Shown here piece by piece: positions 57,956 through 64,000 of a stretch of 64,000 nt of DNA. The notes under the pieces were generated by a model. That model was not told the DNA's origin. It searched no databases and saw only the letters and a program-made list of their open reading frames with translations. The DNA comes from Kappaphycus alvarezii (lineage: Eukaryota; Rhodophyta; Florideophyceae; Gigartinales; Solieriaceae), in the NCBI GenBank assembly GCA_002205965.3, contig NADL03000166.1, forward strand, positions 62,001-126,000, read 5' to 3'. The position numbers and the translations under genes are program-made. Each line of letters starts with the position of its first letter. Position 1 is the stretch's first letter.

Positions 57956-58332
57956 TTAGCAGCCTAACTTCCACACTTGCTTTGCTGGCGTCCAATGAGT
58001 CCCCCTGATTTGTTTGGCTGTGATTTTTCTCTTGTGCATTCACTTCCCAACGGTCGTGGGCGACCACTGACAAGCTACCAGTTGTCCATCTGTGGTCGAG
58101 GCTTGTCCTTCGACCTGCGTGTGGTTGAGGCTTCCGCATCGACATGCGCTGGTCAACATGGTCTAGTGTGCGGCGGATAGTCGGTAGTACCTCTGCGCTC
58201 ACAAAGTAGAACGACCAGCTGGACCTTTTTAGTAGTCTAAAAAGCCAAGCTATCGGCCGTGAAAGTAAATTGAACACACCAGCTCTCCTGTATCTCTCAT
58301 CCACTCGGCCTGATCAGACTCAACCCCCGTCA
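57956..58332 (+). repeat. 5' LTR of the copia element
   Basis: About 377 bases matching 61,465-61,844, with long identical blocks such as gtgtggttgaggcttccgca and gaacgaccagctggacct. It ends CA at 58,331-58,332. The start may be off by one or two bases. Confidence 0.85.
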
Positions 58333-58346
58333 GGTTATGGGCCCAG
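58333..58346 (+). promoter_or_regulatory. Primer-binding site complementary to half initiator tRNA-Met
   Basis: GGTTATGGGCCCAG directly follows the LTR. Its complement, CTGGGCCCATAACC, is the anticodon stem-loop sequence of animal initiator tRNA-Met. Copia elements are known to use a cleaved half-tRNA ending there as primer, so this fixes the LTR end. Confidence 0.8.
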
Positions 58347-58438
58347 ATCATTCCGTGCTCTGATGACTTCACTCCTCTGCTCCTCCCTTCTCGTCATCCA
58401 TCGTCGTCCTTTGCGGTCTTTCTCCCTCGTCGCCCCTC

Positions 58439-59131
58439 ATGGCCGACTCGGCCAAAACGCACATCCATACTCTCCACGAAAAGAGTCAAAAGCACCTGTG
58501 GCGCATTATCGTCCTAGCGCTCAGCAGCGCCAAGGGAATTCGCTCTACCGTCAGGACCTCTGCTATTTGGGCCGGCTCAGCCGCCTCCGCTGCCGCGACA
58601 AGTGAAGAGACCTCTGAGGGCACCGTCGCATCTACTGACGACGCGCCTTCTAGAGACCGTAGAGACAAAGCTGAGCAAGCTATCAACATCATCGTATCCG
58701 CTCTCGGTGATCATGTTCTCCTTGTGGTCCGTTCTGTTGTTGGGAAACCGCCCCTGATGTTGGCCAAGTTTGACGAGCGATATGATTTGAAATCGACCGC
58801 CGCCAAGGTTGCCAAAATAGGCGGCCTCCTTTCTCTGAGGTACATGTCCATTCAAGACGTGTCCAAACACGTGGAAAGCCTGCCAAGTCTGGTTGAACAG
58901 CTGGCCAACGAGGGTGCCCCTCGAGACATTGCGTTAGCAGTCGGAATCATCGAGACTTCCGTATACGTCGACATGTTGATACCGGTCTCTGCGTCTATCA
59001 AGATGCTGGAGAACGAGGACCTCAACTCGGAAGACGTCAGCGCCCGTTTCATTCAGGTGGTGAAATCGATAAGGTCGACGAATGGTTTATCTGTACGCGC
59101 TGTCTCCGCGAAGACTGCCTGCGGGATCTGA
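58439..59131 (+). pseudogene. gag: copia gag
   Basis: A 230-codon frame. An Ala/Thr/Ser-rich N-terminus (about 1-75) leads into the capsid-type helical region: RDKAEQAINIIVSALGDHVL, then GKPPLMLAKFDERYDLKSTA (the copia W/F.KL...Y pattern), LSLRYMSIQDVSKHV and MLIPVSASIKMLENEDL. The spacing matches gag of the copia UBN2 family. The first ATG follows the primer site by about 90 bases. It is part of a fossil element. Confidence 0.75.
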
Positions 59132-60019
59132 GACCGGACCACTCACCCGATTGACCGCTGCTTCCTCAACTCGCTGAAACCCAATAACTACGCTGTAAGC
59201 CACGTGCCAGACGCGCGCAACGCTGTTATACACAGCAAGACCAAGCTGGTTCCATATGAGAAAGTGTTCCGATCTGGCGCGACTGCGTCCATTTGGTTAT
59301 CAAGTGCTGTGCCGCCCTCCGATCGAGAAGCTGGCCACGTTCGGACTTCGTTTGCACCGCGGTTTCTGCCTGCTTCATGAGGGTGGCGGGCTGCACCGCG
59401 TGCTGATGTCCGATTTGGCCGTGCATACCAACCATGTACGCTTCAGTGAGTCGGTGTTTCTCGGCCTGGATGGCCTGCAAGGTGCCAAATTGTACTTAGA
59501 TACGGATAATGACAGCCATGCGTCGCTATCAGCATCGCCGGACTCCACCAAGGACGGCCTCGACCCCACGGAGGACGCTAATTTGACGTCGGACTCGCAC
59601 AAAATCGCCTCAGCGGCAGGGGGTGATGCCGTCGACGACGCGCAGTCAAATTTGATCAACCGAGATGCCCTCACCTACGTCCTTGCGAGGCCAAGCTCGT
59701 TCGGAGCAGAATCCACCGACAGCGACCAAGAGAACTCATAAGTCCAAGTGGATCGCGATAGGCAAGACGAAGAGGGCTATGGACAAGCTAGACCAAGTGA
59801 ATGGAACTCGCTGCGGCAGCAGAGCCGCGTTTACTACTCAAAGATGGCGTTTCCGGACGCAATCTCAACTGAGGACACGCCCAAGATGGCCGCCGCGCTG
59901 CGCAGTCCCGAACGTGCCTTGTGGACTCACTTGGCGACGAGACGTTCTGAATTCTGTCGGCCAACAGGACTTAGAATTTCTGTAAGGCACCTCCCAATGT
60001 GCACCGGCTGCCCTCTGTA

Positions 60020-61430
60020 GTCATCCTTCGGCTTAAGCGGCTTAAGAGAAACTCGTCGGGACGGCCTGCACGGTTCAAGGCCCGGTGCGTCGCCAGCGGC
60101 AACTTCCAGACAGACTTTGACAACTACGCCGAGCTGTACGCCTGTAGCGTGCACCGAGCTCGTGCTTGTGCTTATGTACATTGCGGTCGCGAAAGATTGA
60201 GTGATGCACCAGGTGGACGTCAAATGTGCGTTCTTACACTCCACGTTGCGCAGCAAGGACCGGGTCTGGATACTGCTCCCGAAGATCGCTGGGGTCAAGT
60301 CCGCTGATGGTCGAGTAGTCCAGTTGGACTAGTCTCTTTATTGTCTGCGTCAAGCGCCCAAGCTGTTGTATGACCACTTCGCTACCCAGGCTGACCATGT
60401 TGGCTTCGCGCGCTCCGAGTCTACCGACTGTCTCTTCCTATCGCGCTCGTCCGATCCGGTCTACATCGTCGTCTAAGTGGACGACTTGCTGCTGTTCGGC
60501 TCTTCTACTGCTGCTCTAAAGGACAATCAGACCCCCAGGAAAATCTTCCCTGTGACCGGCTTGGGGCGCTGCTCGCTGTTCCGCGGAACCAAGATGGAGT
60601 ACTGTCCTAATGGTCTGTTCTTGTCTCAGAAATCCTCCGTGGGGAAGGTGCTACTGTCAGAATGTATGGTTGGCTGTAAGTCCGTCAGGTCGCCGCTCCC
60701 GCTCGCGCATCCGCTGTATGAGAAGAAACAGCCACTCAGCGAGCAGCAGATCGTGTAGATGCAGATTGTTCCCTATCGGTCCATCTTGGGTTCGCTACTG
60801 TACTTGTCCACTCGGACTTGTCCTGAAATCGCCACCACTGTGTCCATTCTGGCGAAGTACCAGGCCTACCCTGCGCTGGCCCACTCATGACGATGAAGCA
60901 TCTGCTCTGCTACCTGGACGGCACGGCCCATTATGGACTCTGGCTACCGTCTACACATGGTACAATGGATGTCCAAGCTTGACCTGATGCGGACTGGGCT
61001 CGCGATCATACGCAGCGTCGCTCGCGCTCCGGCCTACTGATCTGTATCAACCGGGTTCCGATCATCTGGCCATCCAAGCTCCAGACGGCCACGGTTGAGT
61101 CGACTACAGAAGCTGAGTTCTCTGCTCTGGTGGTCTGCGTTTGTGAGGTCAAGTGGCTGAATTCCGTTTTGATGGAGCTCAGGGTGCGCCTCAACGCCCC
61201 TACTGATTTCCATCAGGACAACCTCGGTACTATTGCGTGGACCACTAAGGTCAAGGGTCTGCGCAACTTGGAGCACGTGGAAACTAAGCACCACTTTGTC
61301 CGAGAGATGGTCTAGGACAAGACCGTCGTGGTGCGCTATACAGCATCCAACGATAACAAGGCTGATGCGCTGACAAAAGCGGTGATCGGCGAGCCCTTCG
61401 AGAAGCACAGGACTGCGCTTGGTGTTTTTT
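60020..61430 (+). pseudogene. pol: copia reverse transcriptase and RNase H region
   Basis: RT traces include the RFKARCVASGNFQTDFDNYAE segment (compare RFKARLVA.GF.Q..G.DY), MHQVDVKCAFLH, the VDDLLLFGS catalytic region near 60,480 and YRSILGSLLYLSTRTCPEI. RNase H traces include ADWARDHTQRRSRSGLLI-type sequence near 61,000, STTEAEFSALVVCVCEVKWL near 61,120 and FHQDNLGTIAWTTKVKGLRN near 61,240, with the NKADALTKA end near 61,360. This order places it in Ty1/copia. It is broken in several places; no more detail is claimed. Confidence 0.85.
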
Positions 61431-61464
61431 CTTCATAGTCTATAGTCCAAGCCTCGAGGATGCG

Positions 61465-61844
61465 TGTCAGCAGCGTAATTTGTACGCTTGCTTTGCTGCA
61501 GTCCGATGGGTCTCCCTGATTTTTTGGCTGGGATTTATTCTCCTGTGCATTCACTTCCCAACGGACGTGGGCGACCGCTGACAAGCCACCACTTGTATAT
61601 CTATGGTCTAGGCTTGTCCTTCGATCTGCGTGTGGTTGAGGCTTCCGCATCGACATGCACCAGTAAACGTGGTCTAGTGTGTGGCGGATAGTCGCTAAAA
61701 CCTCTGCGCACACAAATTAGAACGACCAGCTGGACCTCTACAGTATTCTATATATGCCCTGCTATTGACCGTGAAAGTAAATTGAGCACACCAGCTCTCC
61801 TGTAGATCTCTTCTATTTGGCTTGATCGGACTCAATCTCCGTCA
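61465..61844 (+). repeat. 3' LTR of the copia element
   Basis: The partner of 57,956-58,332, starting TGTCAGCAGC and ending GTCA, followed at once by ATTCC, the right copy of the target-site duplication. Confidence 0.87.
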
Positions 61845-61944
61845 ATTCCATTTCCCTTAATCCCTAGATCAGTAAATGACTCTCTTTTTTTAAATCTTGT
61901 CGTCCTACATTCTCTTTCAACCAGAAAAAGTATCCTACTGCTGT

Positions 61945-62840
61945 TCGATGATGTGTAAGTTTGAGAGTAGAAAGCATGAGATAATATATTTTTTGATATC
62001 AGGGAAATGCGGTAAATCTAATAAAGGTTAATCGCGGATGAGGCTCTTTGAAATTTAGATGCATTTTGAGTTGTATCCGGCTGCGTTGAGTTCGTTGAGT
62101 CGTCCGTTTGTAGTGAATTTTTTAGAAGAACAGAGACGGATATAGACTGAAGGTGAGACTTGAAAGCAGTTTAAAATTCAAATGGTTGCTGTATAACAAT
62201 TCCGAAGGTATTGTAAGTAGCACTTTCAGAGAATTTAATCGGAACGAGTGACTCAATCTGAAAACATAAAAGAATGGTTTATATCCATGTAGCATAGAGT
62301 AAGAAAGCATCTTTTAGTTCGTAAAGCAGTGATGGAATATCTTTGTGTGCAACTCACAAAAATTGGCCAAACTTTTGGTCAAGAAAATGTACAGAAGAGC
62401 AAAGTGAAATTAAAACGGATCATAGTCTCGGCAAAGTGGTTACTGAGGAGTTGAGTCTTTGTAGGTCTAAGTTTTTTGCGTAAAGTAGGTAGCTTTGTGA
62501 AATACCAGGTCGTCCCACGGAATAATATAACACACAGTACAGGTGGATTACTAGAGATTTTGGCTTTTGCTGATTATGACGCTTCGTCACTCTCAACAGA
62601 AATTCCATATTCATGGCGCGTGTACTGAGGGGTTTTTATTGCGGGAGGGCTCGCAGTAATAACTACCATTGTAAGTAATACGTGGTATGGTGTTATTTCA
62701 GGGTACAAATGGAGTTCACTTTCCGGCGGGGTTCTGCCACTCGTCTTCTGGTTCCTCTTTTCCTATTTCATTAGAAAACAGTACGCGCCACCAAAGCTTT
62801 AAGATATATGAGTAATTTGGAGGATAATCCAGGCCTTAAC
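61945..62840. repeat. Dispersed repeat, copy 2
   Basis: Matches 23,200-24,130 in the same direction. Shared landmarks include taagtttgagagtagaaa at the left and cttttcctatttca near 62,756-62,770 at the right. The copy ends exactly where the next LTR begins (62,841), so the LTR element inserted in or at the edge of this repeat. Confidence 0.75.
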
Positions 62841-63351
62841 TGTTGTATATCACTTCACAGACCTTACAGCTTTACACGAATTCACGGCATATACTGTACT
62901 GTAGATTCAAACCACTGGTAACCTGGCAGCCAGGGCTACTAGGCACTTTGCTGTCATTACACTTTCCTTACAGTTCTGAACACAGCGTTTGACCCCATTG
63001 GTACACTTGGAATAGTTACGGGCGAGGTGGACACTGGGATATTATATCATTGCTTTACCAATCAAAAGTCGCCTTGCTATCCCATGCCATCTGGACCAAT
63101 GTACTTCTTACATCTTGTCAGAGTATGTCACTCTTGCCGACTACAATTCTGAAAGCGCTACTTACGATACCGTCAGGGCTGTTTTACGGGAATACCTTTG
63201 AATTCGCTACTGTTAAACTGCATTTTCCTTTAGTTTGTAGCTACCTTCAGTTCTATATAAACCCTGGTTTGGAGCGGCCGGCTTTACCCAGCCAGCCTCA
63301 ACAAAAGTTTCAACCACAGTTCTACCTTGATCTGCTCGTGTGCGCTTAACA
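62841..63351 (+). repeat. 5' LTR of the second element
   Basis: Boundaries are set by comparison with 8,833-9,337: it starts TGTTGTATATC and ends gcgcttaaca. The TATA box lies in ctatataaaccctgg near 63,254. The segment after it, ccccacatcgtagtagcatt, lines up with the stretch after the first LTR. Confidence 0.75.
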
Positions 63352-63511
63352 CCCCACATCGTAGTAGCATTGCAAGTAAGTTTTGCCTTATTGTGCGTTT
63401 TTCCAATCCGCCAGTTGGGATAAAATCTCTACTAGATTTATCTCAGCTGCCCGATTGCATACAGAGACTAGCATTGTGTTTTTCACTCTGACCCTTACGC
63501 GGTAACCCACA

Positions 63512-63991
63512 GTGTCGTACAACCGGAAGTCGAAGGGCCGCCCTTCATCGCCGTCAGAGTACGACTCAGAAGACCTCGTCGACTTTCGTTCCCCGCTCAC
63601 CTCGCCAATAGTACCGATTGGCGAGGAAGAAGATCCCAAGACCCCTTCCTCCGTCGACTCCGAGAACCCCCATCGCCTTACTCAGCCCCGAGGAGCCCAA
63701 GACACCGACGCCGAGTTGCCAAGATCTTGTCTTATTCCGAGCAATGTCAGTGGCATCTCCCCTTGCTACGGTCGAAGAGCCTCGCACCCCTTTTCGCTCG
63801 TTCACCCTACCCACATCGACCAGTCTTCAATGCTTACCCCCAGTCCCGAGGAAGCCGTCGCGTCCGACCGTCTCGAACCCGTCAAGGCCACCGACAAGTT
63901 CAAGGACTCCTCCGAGAAGGATTTAAGTGCTGCCGGACGCCACCTCGGTGTCGATCCAAAGGGTGGTAAACCATCAAATCCGGAAGGCTAA
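63512..63991 (+). CDS. Accessory ORF of the second LTR element (N-terminal part)
   Basis: A 159-codon frame beginning about 160 bases after the LTR, the same distance as in the element at 8,833. Its start (KGRPSSPSEYDSEDLVDF) aligns with the first element's MDRPSTLEEYNEEGLPSF. Further on it is Pro/Ser/Thr-rich and acidic. An overlapping frame (63,618-63,926) holds the VEEPRTPFRSFTLP and LQCLPPVPRKP counterparts of VEEPSTPRPFNFCLP and LPALPPIPRMP. The zinc-finger region seen in the first copy would lie near or beyond the window edge. No enzymatic family is recognisable. Fossil or intact status cannot be judged from this part. Confidence 0.5.
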   Translation: MSYNRKSKGRPSSPSEYDSEDLVDFRSPLTSPIVPIGEEEDPKTPSSVDSENPHRLTQPRGAQDTDAELPRSCLIPSNVSGISPCYGRRASHPFSLVHPTHIDQSSMLTPSPEEAVASDRLEPVKATDKFKDSSEKDLSAAGRHLGVDPKGGKPSNPEG

Positions 63992-64000
63992 TCCCTCGAA

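Larger units (their letters stand above)
57956..61844 (+). mobile_element. Ty1/copia element with both LTRs and target-site duplication
   Basis: A plus-strand copia element. The LTRs are 57,956-58,332 and 61,465-61,844. Both start TG(T/C)-AGCAGC-like and end CGTCA. ATTCC precedes the 5' LTR and follows the 3' LTR (61,845-61,849), a 5-base target duplication. The primer site after the 5' LTR is GGTTATGGGCCCAG, complementary to the anticodon arm of initiator tRNA-Met, the half-tRNA priming used by Drosophila copia. Parts visible are gag (58,439-59,131), integrase C-terminal region (about 59,110-59,500), reverse transcriptase (about 60,020-60,760) and RNase H (about 60,990-61,430). It is broken in many places and shorter than a normal copia. 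The LTRs are roughly 85% identical by eye, so it is an old insertion. Confidence 0.9.
62841..64000 (+). mobile_element. Second LTR element of the 8.8-kb family, cut by the window edge
   Basis: An LTR of about 511 bases (62,841-63,351) resembles 8,833-9,337. It has the same TGTTG start, gaatacctttgaattc, ctatataaaccctgg TATA segment and gcgctaaaca-like end. A leader of about 160 bases and an ORF related to the accessory zinc-finger ORF follow. The element continues beyond 64,000, so family membership downstream cannot be tested here. The two LTRs have diverged well beyond the difference between the two ends of the first element, so this is a sister subfamily or an older copy. Confidence 0.78.

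Noticed and set aside
1-64000. Polinton, CRISPR array, rRNA or bacterial operon
   Set aside because: No Polinton polymerase, integrase or capsid motifs, no regularly spaced repeats, no rRNA core sequences and no ribosome-binding-site spacing. The content is eukaryotic throughout.

Overview
The window is eukaryotic DNA, most likely from an invertebrate animal. The best single clue is a secreted, cysteine-paired galaxin-like protein (33,060-33,599), a family known from corals and other invertebrates. The mobile elements fit that view: a Helitron, a chromodomain Ty3/gypsy element, a copia element primed by half of the initiator tRNA, and several non-LTR retrotransposons (LINEs) whose C-termini look like restriction-type endonucleases. 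No species can be named from sequence alone, and the animal assignment is an inference. The background is AT-rich and nearly gene-free. The mobile elements and their debris are clearly richer in GC.

Layout: 1-8,832 is AT-rich DNA without a recognisable gene. 8,833-16,672 is an old chromovirus (Ty3/gypsy) with two LTRs and an extra zinc-finger reading frame between the 5' LTR and gag. A tRNA-derived SINE and a LINE 3' end lie between that frame and gag. 16,673-23,190 is again mostly featureless. 23,190-26,375 holds a dispersed repeat followed by a pair of about 0.85-kb direct repeats. 26,430-31,790 is a graveyard of LINE 3' ends in both orientations. 32,924-33,735 is the galaxin-like gene with a TATA box. 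33,760-39,100 is sparse. 39,105-42,860 is a decayed Ty3/gypsy element on the minus strand.

43,725-55,469 is a dense transposon block on the minus strand. It holds a LINE 3' end, a nearly full-length Helitron (43,888 to about 49,290), a LINE with an apurinic-type endonuclease and reverse transcriptase (49,367-51,008), and a nearly complete two-ORF LINE (51,477-55,469). 56,540-57,329 has another LINE end. 57,956-61,844 is a copia element with both LTRs and a target-site duplication. 61,945-62,840 is a second copy of the 23-kb dispersed repeat. At 62,841 a second element of the 8.8-kb LTR family begins and runs off the window.

The elements do not form a host pathway; their nesting records successive insertions. 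The most informative points are these: (i) a LINE lineage that seems to combine an N-terminal APE-type endonuclease with a C-terminal restriction-like endonuclease region; (ii) the accessory zinc-finger ORF shared by two LTR elements about 54 kb apart; (iii) the galaxin-like gene surviving inside LINE debris. All identities rest on motif reading by eye. No database search was run.
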